Of a DNA stretch of 13,518 nucleotides, positions 8,203 through 13,518 are shown in pieces; positions within the stretch are counted from its first letter, which is position 1; the number at the start of each line of letters is the position of its first letter. Origin of the DNA: Caulobacteraceae bacterium. GTDB lineage: Bacteria > Pseudomonadota > Alphaproteobacteria > Caulobacterales > Caulobacteraceae. Where the stretch lies: assembly GCA_947452665.1 (NCBI GenBank), contig CANGEH010000028.1:1-13518 (forward strand). The letters run 5' to 3'. The position numbers and the translations under genes are program-made. The notes beneath the pieces are model-generated. The model made no database searches, was not told where the DNA came from, and saw nothing but the letters and a program-made list of their open reading frames with translations.

Positions 8203-8628
8203 GTGACACGTCTGTGGCAGGTATGCGCCGTTATGGCTCTGAGCTTCAGTTTGGCTGGGGTGTCGGTGTCTGCGCGCGCGGCGGATAATGCCCGCAGCCG
8301 GGCCGCTGCGGCTGCCGATCTTGCCGCCCGAAACGCTGTGACCCGCGACGCCTTTGCGCAGGACAAGAATCTCTGGGGCGGCCAGACCAAGCATCGCTCC
8401 TTGCAATGGAATGACAAGGCGCGCTGGGGCTTAAAACTTGATCTGAACCAGCCCACCGGGCGTGATTTGCAACTGAAAGACATTCAGGCGGGTGCCTTTT
8501 ATCGCCTGACCCCGTCCTTGCAGGTGGGTGGGGCGGTGTCTCTGGGCGATTCAACGCGCCTGACCCGCGATACGGCGCCAGAAGACCAGGCCCCCCGCGT
8601 GCGCCTCGAAACGGCATTTAAATTCTAA
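8203..8628 (+). CDS. ntrZ: NtrZ-like periplasmic regulatory protein
   Basis: A small secreted protein of 141 residues. It has a signal peptide with an AxA-type cleavage site (VSARA, residues 22-26) and no lipobox. The mature part has an alanine-rich helical start, then the characteristic KNLWGGQTKHRSLQW and RWGLKLDLNQPTGR. A beta-rich C-terminus follows (AGAFYRLTPSLQVGGAVSLG), ending in an aromatic residue (ETAFKF) as membrane-beta-type proteins often do. I recognise this as the family named NtrZ in Caulobacter crescentus, where a periplasmic protein restrains the sensor kinase NtrY; the place between the DUF3576 and ThiE-like genes agrees with my recollection of that locus. The start is GTG at 8203 with GGAG 11 bases upstream; an ATG at 8233 would cut into the signal peptide. 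Its 3' end overlaps the opposite-strand ThiE-like gene by 11 bases. The name rests on memory of the family. Confidence 0.78.
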   Translation: MTRLWQVCAVMALSFSLAGVSVSARAADNARSRAAAAADLAARNAVTRDAFAQDKNLWGGQTKHRSLQWNDKARWGLKLDLNQPTGRDLQLKDIQAGAFYRLTPSLQVGGAVSLGDSTRLTRDTAPEDQAPRVRLETAFKF

Positions 8629-9265
8629 GACCCTCTATTGCGGCCAAGCCGTAAATCCCAGTGGCAATCAGGCCTTGGCCGGTCTTGGCCGTTATGCCGC
8701 CGAGCGCCATGATGGGCAGATCAGATCCCGAAACGTATTGCGCAAGCCGTACCGGGCCCATGGGCACCCCTGCTGACGGGCTTTGGCTCGGCAAGACGGC
8801 GGATAAGAATGCGCCATCAAGCTTAAGCGCCTTGGCATATTCGAGGGCGCGCCGATTATGCACCGCCGTGGTCAAGATCCAGTTAGAATGCCTCGCCCTA
8901 AGTCTTGGCGCCCGCATCACCATGCGTTCAGGCAGATGCACGCCGTCGGCGCCGATTTTTGCCGCCAGATCGGCATCGGCCCCGATCAATAGGACCAGGC
9001 CCCGATCCTTGGCCAGCCTAGCCAAGGCGCTTGCTTCCGCTTCGGCGCCAGCACGACCAAAGCTGCGATAAATAATGCCGCTGCCTGCGGGAAGGCCGGT
9101 TGCCGCCGCCATCGGATCGGTCAGCCGATCAGGGTCGGTTAATAGCCAAAGCCTGGGTAAAACCCGCCTGCCGGCCTTTCGATTTGGCGCCAATCGGCCT
9201 AGTTTTGCCGAAATGCGGCCAAGCCCGGCTGCGCCTGACCCTAAGGCCCTATGACCCGTTCTCAC
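8618..9265 (-). CDS. ThiE-like (thiamine phosphate synthase family) TIM-barrel protein
   Basis: A protein of the thiamine phosphate synthase/TenI fold. Signs are RLWLLTDPDRL at the first strand, GADGVHLPER mid-protein, and the C-terminal phosphate-binding LPIMALGGITAKTGQGL. The canonical ThiE motif GVHLGQxD is replaced by GVHLPER, and the usual diphosphate-site pattern GP(I/V)F.T.TK is not evident. It may therefore not make thiamine phosphate. I recall that many alphaproteobacteria carry this subfamily near cenR, often with the basic lead AGRRxLPxL as here (residues 32-39). The start is uncertain: GTG at 9265 has GAGG 6 bases upstream and keeps the N-terminal extension, but overlaps the divergent yggS start by 15 bases. 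TTG at 9193 would avoid the overlap and GTG at 9313 would lengthen it. Confidence 0.78.
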   Translation of the reverse strand: MRTGHRALGSGAAGLGRISAKLGRLAPNRKAGRRVLPRLWLLTDPDRLTDPMAAATGLPAGSGIIYRSFGRAGAEAEASALARLAKDRGLVLLIGADADLAAKIGADGVHLPERMVMRAPRLRARHSNWILTTAVHNRRALEYAKALKLDGAFLSAVLPSQSPSAGVPMGPVRLAQYVSGSDLPIMALGGITAKTGQGLIATGIYGLAAIEGLRI

Positions 9266-9919
9266 GCCTCGCCTCGCCAATCCATTCTTGACCGCATCGA
9301 GATCGCGGCGCACGCGGCCGGTCGCCGCCCAGACGATGTGGCCCTTGTGGCTGTGTCAAAGCAACAAGATTGGTCGGCCATTACCCCGGTTCTCGACGAG
9401 GGCCAGAAAATTTTTGGGGAAAACCGGGTGCAGGAGGCGCAAACGCGCTGGGCAGAGCATCGCCAGGGCCTAGAGCTACGCCTAATCGGGCCGTTGCAAA
9501 CCAATAAGGTCGCCGATGCTGTGGCCCTGTTTGACGTGATCGAGACCCTAGACCGCTCCAAGCTGGCCAAGGCCCTGGCCGACGAGATTCAGCGTCTAGG
9601 CAGGTCCGTGCGGCTCTATGTCCAGATCAATACGGGCGAGGAGGCGCAAAAGGCGGGGATTGCGCCACAAGAAGCCGACGCCTTTATCGCCCATTGCCGC
9701 AAGGACCTTAATCTTGAGCTTGAGGGCCTGATGTGCATTCCGCCGCAGGACCAGCCGCCAGCCATGCATTTTGCGCTTCTGGCTAAGATTGCGGCACGCA
9801 ATGGGCTGCCAAAGCTGTCCATGGGCATGAGCGCTGATTTTGAGATCGCCATAGCCCATGGCGCAACATCGGTGCGGGTTGGGTCGGCCCTGTTTGGCGA
9901 GCGCTTGGCTAGGCCCTGA
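9251..9919 (+). CDS. yggS: YggS family PLP-binding protein (PLPBP)
   Basis: Single-domain pyridoxal-5'-phosphate carrier related to the N-terminal barrel of alanine racemase; family members keep PLP homeostasis and have no firm enzymatic activity. The PLP lysine is expected to be K37 in LVAVSKQQ. Other family blocks are GQKIFGENRVQEAQ, LIGPLQTNK, VQINTGEEAQKAGI, GLMCIPP, and the C-terminal LSMGMSADFEIAIAHGATSVRVGSALFG that holds the phosphate. At 222 residues it has normal length. The aromatic-His pair common before IGPLQ (WHFIG) reads LRLIG here, a mild deviation. ATG at 9251 has AAGG 4 bases upstream. Its 3' end overlaps the YkuD-domain gene by 11 bases, and its 5' end touches the ThiE-like gene on the other strand. 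Confidence 0.94.
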   Translation: MTRSHASPRQSILDRIEIAAHAAGRRPDDVALVAVSKQQDWSAITPVLDEGQKIFGENRVQEAQTRWAEHRQGLELRLIGPLQTNKVADAVALFDVIETLDRSKLAKALADEIQRLGRSVRLYVQINTGEEAQKAGIAPQEADAFIAHCRKDLNLELEGLMCIPPQDQPPAMHFALLAKIAARNGLPKLSMGMSADFEIAIAHGATSVRVGSALFGERLARP

Positions 9920-10412
9920 TCTCAAGCGCTGAGCCGGGCTGAGCGGTGGCCATTACCGTCAGCATGTATTCCAGACTAAGCGCGATGCAGCCCTCGGTCG
10001 GCAAATAGCCTGGCCGGGCTAGGTGCAGGAAAATCGCTGAGCCGCGATCGGGCACAACCGGATCGTCATTGTGGCCCAATATGCCGATCAGGTCATAAAC
10101 CGCGTCTTCGCGCCACAGCGCCTCGCAGCTGGCCGGATAGGGCAGGCTAACCGGCTGATTATAGGCCCTATCGCCACTGGCATCGCACCAGCCGTCATTC
10201 TGGCCGATTTCAGCGAGCGGCAGATGGGTCTTTGGCCGCGCCAACCGGTCGGCGCGATAGAGAAACCGGTGGATCGTCCAGACGCCGATCGGGCTGGCAC
10301 CGTCGCCTTCGCGTTTGTCGGCTGCGGCGATCACGCCGCCGCGGCCAAGGGCACAGGAAACGATGTTTGGGCCCAAATGGAACCGGCCCTTGGATGTGGC
10401 GACAAATATCAT
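9909..10412 (-). CDS. L,D-transpeptidase (YkuD) domain protein
   Basis: A compact YkuD-fold protein of 167 residues. The active-site pattern is seen as HNDDPVVPDRGSAIFLHL (about residues 114-131) with His130, and TEGCIAL with the nucleophile Cys142. YkuD enzymes make 3-3 peptidoglycan cross-links or attach proteins to peptidoglycan, but this branch has no SignalP-like N-terminus. It could therefore act in the cytoplasm, or reach the periplasm by another route, and its substrate is open. ATG at 10412 is chosen because AAGGG lies 8 bases upstream; an earlier in-frame ATG at 10457 adds 15 residues that are not family-like and run towards the cenR start. It lies head-to-head with cenR (59 bases apart) and overlaps yggS tail-to-tail. 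Confidence 0.9.
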   Translation of the reverse strand: MIFVATSKGRFHLGPNIVSCALGRGGVIAAADKREGDGASPIGVWTIHRFLYRADRLARPKTHLPLAEIGQNDGWCDASGDRAYNQPVSLPYPASCEALWREDAVYDLIGILGHNDDPVVPDRGSAIFLHLARPGYLPTEGCIALSLEYMLTVMATAQPGSALEIRA

Positions 10413-10471
10413 CTGATCATCCCTTGATCGCGCCCCTTGCCAATCTTGCCCACCCATGCATCCTCATATGC
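10413..10471. promoter_or_regulatory. Short divergent region between the YkuD gene and cenR
   Basis: These 59 bases must hold the 5' signals of both genes unless promoters lie inside the coding sequences. They contain an inverted repeat GATCA/TGATC (10415-10419 and 10425-10429). They also contain two copies of ATGCAT, starting at 10456 and 10468, 12 bases apart, the second overlapping the cenR start codon at 10472. No standard -35/-10 pair or SD for cenR is evident. The repeats suggest a possible regulator-binding site, but this is inference. Confidence 0.35.
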
Positions 10472-11158
10472 ATGGCTCAGCACAAAACCTTACTGATCAT
10501 AGACGATGATGAAGACCTGCGCACGGCCTTGGCCGAGCAGCTCGATCTGCAGGATGATTTTGTGGTTCATCAGGCCCAGACCGGCACCGAGGGCGCGGTG
10601 CGGGCGCAAGCGCTTAAGCCCGATCTGATCTTGCTCGATGTCGATTTGCCCGATCTTAACGGCCGCGAGGTCTGTCGCCAGATGCGCGCTACTGGCGTGA
10701 CGGCCCCGGTAATCATGCTAACCGCTGCGGTTCAGGACAATGACACGATTATGGGACTGGAGGCGGGAGCTAATGACTATGTCACCAAGCCGTTCAAATT
10801 TGCCGTCCTATTGGCCCGTATCCGCGCCCAGCTGCGCGTTCATGAACAGTCTGAAGACGCCGTCTATCGCGTTGGCGGTTATGAATTTCGCCCCTCGGCC
10901 AAGACCCTGACCGATCAAAAACAGAAAAAGATCCGGCTAACCGAGAAAGAAACCAATATTCTCAAATACCTGTTTCGCGCAGCCCCAAGCCCTGTGCCGC
11001 GCGACGAATTATTGGCCGAGGTCTGGGGCTATAATGCTGCCGTGACCACCCATACGCTGGAAACCCATATTTACCGCCTAAGGCAAAAGATCGAGGCCGA
11101 TCCAGCCGTGGCTAGGCTGTTAATGACCGAGCCCGGCGGCTATCGCCTCGTGCCCTAG
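10472..11158 (+). CDS. cenR: CenR-type OmpR-family response regulator
   Basis: A two-domain response regulator of 228 residues. The receiver domain has the acid pair D11-D12, phosphoacceptor D56 (LILLDVDLPDLNG), T84 and K106 (VTKPF). The C-terminal winged-helix domain spans about residues 130-228 and includes the recognition-helix segment TTHTLETHIYRLRQKI and the terminal EPGGYRLVP. No histidine kinase is next to it, so it is an orphan by position. In Caulobacter the regulator CenR is essential for envelope integrity, is paired with a kinase (CenK) encoded elsewhere, and as I recall lies in this same neighbourhood. ATG at 10472 gives the normal length; the frame is open upstream to 10232 but that part is antisense to the YkuD gene. 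The start lacks a clear SD, which hints at a leaderless or very short-leader mRNA. Its stop shares the tetranucleotide CTAG with the xthA stop on the other strand. Confidence 0.85.
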   Translation: MAQHKTLLIIDDDEDLRTALAEQLDLQDDFVVHQAQTGTEGAVRAQALKPDLILLDVDLPDLNGREVCRQMRATGVTAPVIMLTAAVQDNDTIMGLEAGANDYVTKPFKFAVLLARIRAQLRVHEQSEDAVYRVGGYEFRPSAKTLTDQKQKKIRLTEKETNILKYLFRAAPSPVPRDELLAEVWGYNAAVTTHTLETHIYRLRQKIEADPAVARLLMTEPGGYRLVP

Positions 11159-11961
11159 AGCATAAGATCGACGCTAACCGGGGCGTGGTCGCTAGGCTTT
11201 TCCCATTCGCGCACCGTGTCATGGACGCGGGCCTGGACAGAGCCCGTGGCAAACGCCGCTGCGCGCAGGCCGGGGCTGGCGAGAATATGATCCAGCCTAA
11301 GGCCCCGGTTCGAGGCGCGAAAATCCGCCGCGCGATAGCTCCACCAGGAATATAGTTTTTGTGGCTCAGGAATGGCTTCTCTGGGCAGATCGATAAAATT
11401 GAGTGCCGCATGCAGCCTTGCCATGGCCTCGAGCTCGGGCGGGGTATGGCTGACGACCCTTAGCATTTGCTTATGGCTCCAGACATCGTGCTCGCCCGGC
11501 GCAACATTAAGATCACCGGTCAAGATCAAAGGCGCATTGGGGTCGCGCGCGGCCATATTGGCGGTCAGGCGCTCATAAAAGTCCATCTTGTGATCGAATT
11601 TCGGATTGCCCTCACGATCGGGCGTGTCGCCGCCTGCCGGGATATAGAGATTGTGCACCTCAATGCCGGCGACCTTGACCGAGACTGAGCGGGCATGGCC
11701 CTCGCGGCAGGCCTCCAGATCGGCGGCGGGCTCAAGCGGCAGGCGTGAGGCTATGGCCACGCCGTGAAACCCCTTTTGCCCGCGAATAGCGAGGTGGGGC
11801 AGGCCCATTTCGATAAAGGCCTGGGTTGGAAACTCACCGTCCTGGCACTTGATTTCTTGCAGGCACAGCACGTCTGGCGCCTGCTCACTGACGAATCGTG
11901 CCACCTGCTCGGCCCGCAGGCGGACAGAATTAATGTTCCAAGTGGCTAGGCGCAGGCGCAT
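11155..11961 (-). CDS. xthA: XthA, exodeoxyribonuclease III
   Basis: AP endonuclease/3'-5' exonuclease of the EEP superfamily, acting in base excision repair. At 268 residues from ATG 11961 it has the usual size of exonuclease III. Key residues are in place: E36 (CLQEIKCQD), Y106 (LYIPAGG), D150 and N152 (GDLNVAP), and D258-H259 at the end (SDHAPV). The family start RLATWNINSVR directly follows the chosen ATG, which has GGA 9 bases upstream. The frame remains open for another 59 codons to 12138, but that stretch contains a strong intrinsic terminator, so I exclude it. The stop overlaps the cenR stop by 4 bases. Upstream control may involve the terminator element at 12014-12050. Confidence 0.96.
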   Translation of the reverse strand: MRLRLATWNINSVRLRAEQVARFVSEQAPDVLCLQEIKCQDGEFPTQAFIEMGLPHLAIRGQKGFHGVAIASRLPLEPAADLEACREGHARSVSVKVAGIEVHNLYIPAGGDTPDREGNPKFDHKMDFYERLTANMAARDPNAPLILTGDLNVAPGEHDVWSHKQMLRVVSHTPPELEAMARLHAALNFIDLPREAIPEPQKLYSWWSYRAADFRASNRGLRLDHILASPGLRAAAFATGSVQARVHDTVREWEKPSDHAPVSVDLML

Positions 11962-12013
11962 GAGGCGATTCCAGTAAGTTTGGTTGATCTGGCCTATAAC
12001 CTGTTTTGCGCCC

Positions 12014-12050
12014 AAGAAAAACGCCCGGTGCGCAAGGCGCGACCGGGCGT
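12014..12050 (-). terminator. Strong intrinsic terminator (minus strand)
   Basis: Read on the minus strand, a perfect 9-base stem (ACGCCCGGT, 12050-12042; ACCGGGCGT, 12029-12021) is extended by an inner GCGC/GCGC pairing around a small loop. It is followed at once by TTTTTCTT (12021-12014). On the plus strand no T-run follows the stem, so it acts in one direction. It would end the short candidate RNA started at about 12130, or any read-through from ftsK-lolA. Confidence 0.88.
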
Positions 12051-12130
12051 CAAGGGGTCTAACCGTCGCCGGGAGGGGATGGGGTCCGACGCAGGATAAG
12101 GAAGCGGTCGACACGACCGCCGCCCTCATG
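12014..12130 (-). ncRNA. Candidate small RNA or transcription attenuator upstream of xthA
   Basis: A promoter-like sequence (12165-12137) is followed about 115 bases later on the same strand by a strong intrinsic terminator (12050-12014), the usual form of a small RNA gene. Between them the RNA would fold a tight stem of GCGGTCG and CGACCGC around a 3-base loop (12120-12104). A weaker stem CGTCG/CGACG (12091-12087 and 12068-12064) encloses a C-rich loop. The terminator closes the 3' end. The predicted start of the RNA falls at about 12130, close to an ATG at 12129. A short reading frame there is in phase with xthA but has no SD and no run of codons for a single amino acid. The alternative is a premature terminator in the xthA leader, whose start codon lies 52 bases beyond the end. 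I do not recognise it as a known family. Confidence 0.5.
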
Positions 12131-12136
12131 AGTGTC

Positions 12137-12165
12137 ATAATTGCAACTTAGAAATAAAAAGTCAA
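12137..12165 (-). promoter_or_regulatory. Candidate sigma-70 promoter (minus strand), extended -10
   Basis: TTGACT (12165-12160), a 17-base spacer, then AATTAT (12142-12137) preceded by TGC, an extended -10 arrangement. The spacer and upstream bases are A/T-rich, as in an UP element. A second TTGACG lies further upstream (12197-12192) without a good partner. Initiation would fall at about 12130. Confidence 0.6.
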
Positions 12166-12207
12166 GAAAAATACACAAGACGCTTGCCTGTCGTCAATAT
12201 GTCACAC

Positions 12208-12864
12208 TTAGCGACGAGTCGGCGGCAGGATGCGCGGGTCCTTGAGTTGAAACAGGCTGGCCGAGAGCCCGCTGGCCGTCTTGAACTCTGTAATGTCAAT
12301 GCGCGTGCTTTGGCCCTGAGCATCGGTCACGGTCCAGGATCTTAGTGTCAGCGGTGCGTTGGAAAACACGAGCCGGATCCGGCCCTCGGCCTGCTTACGG
12401 CCATCATGGGCGGTGATGGAAAAGCCGTCGGCGCCGCGGCTGACCTGATCAATCACCACCCCCCTGTCGAGCGAAACATGCCGAGCCAGCAAGAGGGCCA
12501 GAGGCGTTGCCCCGAGCGGGTATTTTTCAAAGGTCTTAAGGCGGCTATCGGCGACCGAGACATTATAGCCGTCCGATACCACCAACAGCCCTTGGGGCGG
12601 ATCATACTCAAACCGCATCTTGCCGGGCCGTTGCAGATAAAGATCGCCTCGCGTCTGACTGCCACGCGGATCGGTCTGGACAAACCGGCCCTTGGCCTGA
12701 CCAAGCGCTTCAAGATAGGCGCCGGCCCGATCGACCAGGGCCCGGTCTTGGGCAGAAAGGCTCTGATTGGCAATTGCAGGCCGTTTTGCGGACACCTGGG
12801 CCAAGGCTTGGCTGGAGATCAGGGCGGCGAGGCCAAGCGATAAAAACAGGCGGATTTTGGGCAT
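12208..12864 (-). CDS. lolA: LolA family outer-membrane lipoprotein carrier
   Basis: Predicted periplasmic chaperone that takes lipoproteins released by LolCDE and ferries them to the outer membrane. The 218-residue product has a cleavable signal peptide (KIRLFLSLGLAALISSQALA, residues 3-22, cleavage likely after ALA). The mature part shows the LolA pattern: AGAYLEALGQAKGRFVQTDPRGSQTRGDLYLQRPGKMRFEYDPPQGLLVVSDGYNVSVAD. The paired strands that form the hydrophobic half-barrel follow, and it ends in FQLKDPRILP. ATG at 12864 has AGGA five bases upstream; the frame opens earlier, at 12978, but that lies across the ftsK 3' end. The gene follows ftsK by 49 bases and is probably in its transcript, a common alphaproteobacterial pairing. 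Confidence 0.91.
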   Translation of the reverse strand: MPKIRLFLSLGLAALISSQALAQVSAKRPAIANQSLSAQDRALVDRAGAYLEALGQAKGRFVQTDPRGSQTRGDLYLQRPGKMRFEYDPPQGLLVVSDGYNVSVADSRLKTFEKYPLGATPLALLLARHVSLDRGVVIDQVSRGADGFSITAHDGRKQAEGRIRLVFSNAPLTLRSWTVTDAQGQSTRIDITEFKTASGLSASLFQLKDPRILPPTRR

Positions 12865-12913
12865 GACAGTCCTGATGCTCAAGATTGGGCGCTGGGGCAG
12901 GCTTGATAGCGGG

Positions 12914-13518
12914 CTAATGCGGCGGCGGCGCGGCGAGAATATCGCGTTTGCCGGCATGATTGGCGGCGGTGACCACACCCTCGCGCTCCATCTTTTCCAT
13001 CAAGGAGGCGGCGCGATTATAGCCGATCTGTAGGCGTCTTTGGATATAGCTGGTCGAGGCCTTGCGATCGCGCGTGACCACGGCCACCGCGCGGTCATAC
13101 AACTCATCGCCCGACATTCCGCCCTCGCCGGGTGCGCCATCCTCGCCCTCATCATCCTCGCCAGCCGTAATGTCTTCGAGGTATTGAGGCTGGCCCTGGG
13201 CGCGCAGGAAGGCGGCGACCGTCTCGACCTCGCTGTCAGAGACAAACGGCCCGTGCAGGCGGGTAATGCGTCCGCCTCCGGCCATATAGAGCATGTCGCC
13301 TTGGCCCAGTAATTGCTCCGCACCCTGCTCACCCATAATCGTGCGGCTATCGATCTTGGAGGTGACCTGAAAACTAATCCGGGTTGGGAAATTGGCCTTG
13401 ATCGTACCGGTAATCACATCGACCGAGGGTCTTTGGGTGGCCATGATCAGATGGATACCAGCGGCGCGCGCCATCTGGGCCAGTCTTTGGACCGCGCCTT
13501 CAATATCCTTGCCCGCCA
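12914..13518 (-). CDS. ftsK: FtsK, DNA translocase, C-terminal part
   Basis: Partial gene: the frame is open through the right edge, so the membrane domain, the linker and the Walker A part lie outside. About 200 residues remain. The motor end is recognised by AGIHLIMATQRPSVDVITGTIKANFPTRISFQVTSKIDSRTI, and GEQGAEQLLGQGDMLYM, highly conserved in FtsK/SpoIIIE. An acidic, glycine-rich linker follows (DITAGEDDEGEDGAPGEGG). The gamma winged-helix domain comes after it (DELYDRAVAVVTRDRKASTSYIQRRLQIGYNRAASLMEKMEREGVV), which reads the KOPS orientation sequences and activates XerCD at dif. FtsK clears DNA from the division septum. Length and order are as in the family; nothing looks broken. Confidence 0.97.
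   Translation of the reverse strand, partial: AGKDIEGAVQRLAQMARAAGIHLIMATQRPSVDVITGTIKANFPTRISFQVTSKIDSRTIMGEQGAEQLLGQGDMLYMAGGGRITRLHGPFVSDSEVETVAAFLRAQGQPQYLEDITAGEDDEGEDGAPGEGGMSGDELYDRAVAVVTRDRKASTSYIQRRLQIGYNRAASLMEKMEREGVVTAANHAGKRDILAAPPPH

Noticed and set aside
10232..10471. Extended CenR frame of 308 residues
   Set aside because: The first 80 codons are antisense to the YkuD gene and arginine-rich, a shadow frame. The receiver domain starts right after ATG 10472.
11962..12138. N-terminal extension of XthA to 327 residues from ATG 12138
   Set aside because: The added 59 residues are not family-like, the conserved RLATWNINSVR begins at ATG 11961, the extension crosses a strong intrinsic terminator, and its first ATG overlaps the predicted -10 element.
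12024..12138. Leader peptide of a classical amino-acid attenuator ahead of the terminator
   Set aside because: The short frame from 12138 or 12129 shows no run of one regulatory amino acid, has no SD, does not stop before the terminator and is followed by a repair gene. A non-coding RNA is simpler.
12166..12207. Terminator for lolA (CAAG/CTTG stem followed by TTTTT)
   Set aside because: The stem is only 4 bases and the T-run is not directly attached; the strong terminator lies further downstream.
12865..12978. Extended LolA start at 12978
   Set aside because: It overlaps the ftsK 3' end and puts a charged stretch before the signal peptide; ATG 12864 has a good SD.
1..13518. CTA leucine codons and CTAG tetranucleotides seem frequent for a GC-rich proteobacterium
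   Set aside because: By eye I count roughly thirty CTAG, below or near the number expected from base composition. It is spread evenly over core genes, so it reflects genome style and not transfer.
1..13518. Defence system, toxin-antitoxin pair, prophage, insertion sequence or CRISPR
   Set aside because: All sizeable frames that look real belong to core housekeeping or conserved alphaproteobacterial families, and no long direct or terminal inverted repeats were noticed.

Overview
The window looks like an origin-proximal chromosomal segment of an alphaproteobacterium, most likely of the order Caulobacterales. I infer this from gene order and protein character, not from a database search. The run mnmG-rsmG-parA-parB, followed by holA, lptE and leuS on the opposite strand, then a DUF3576 lipoprotein, an NtrZ-like periplasmic protein, a ThiE-like protein, YggS, a YkuD-domain protein and a CenR-type response regulator, is the arrangement I recall from Caulobacter crescentus. 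The DNA is GC-rich and densely coding. I see no mobile element, CRISPR array, tRNA, rRNA or obvious foreign island.

Layout. Positions 1-3033 (+) hold the 3' end of mnmG and then rsmG, parA and parB, with two short overlaps and a 28-base gap, almost certainly one operon. Positions 3103-7912 (-) read, in transcription order, DUF3576 lipoprotein, leuS, lptE, holA. A 290-base divergent region (7913-8202) separates this block from ntrZ (+). From 8203 to 11961 the strand alternates gene by gene: ntrZ (+), ThiE-like (-), yggS (+), YkuD-domain protein (-), cenR (+), xthA (-). The tail-to-tail pairs overlap by 11, 11 and 4 bases, so there is no room for terminators between them. Positions 11962-12207 hold a promoter-like element and a strong intrinsic terminator about 115 bases further on, which together look like a small RNA gene or a transcription attenuator ahead of xthA. 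Positions 12208-13518 (-) hold lolA and, upstream of it, the 3' end of ftsK.

How the genes fit together. Three themes recur. The first is chromosome segregation and replication: ParA and ParB, the DNA polymerase III delta subunit HolA, the DNA translocase FtsK, and the repair nuclease XthA. The second is RNA modification and translation: MnmG, RsmG, LeuRS. The third is envelope building and surveillance: LptE for LPS transport, LolA for lipoprotein transport, a YkuD-domain protein, a DUF3576 lipoprotein, NtrZ (an inhibitor of the NtrY kinase in Caulobacter) and CenR (an essential envelope regulator in Caulobacter).

Most of the window is conserved core genome. The least explained element is the candidate small RNA or attenuator at about 12014-12165 (-). 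I found no evidence for a new multi-gene system such as a defence island, toxin-antitoxin pair or biosynthetic cluster.
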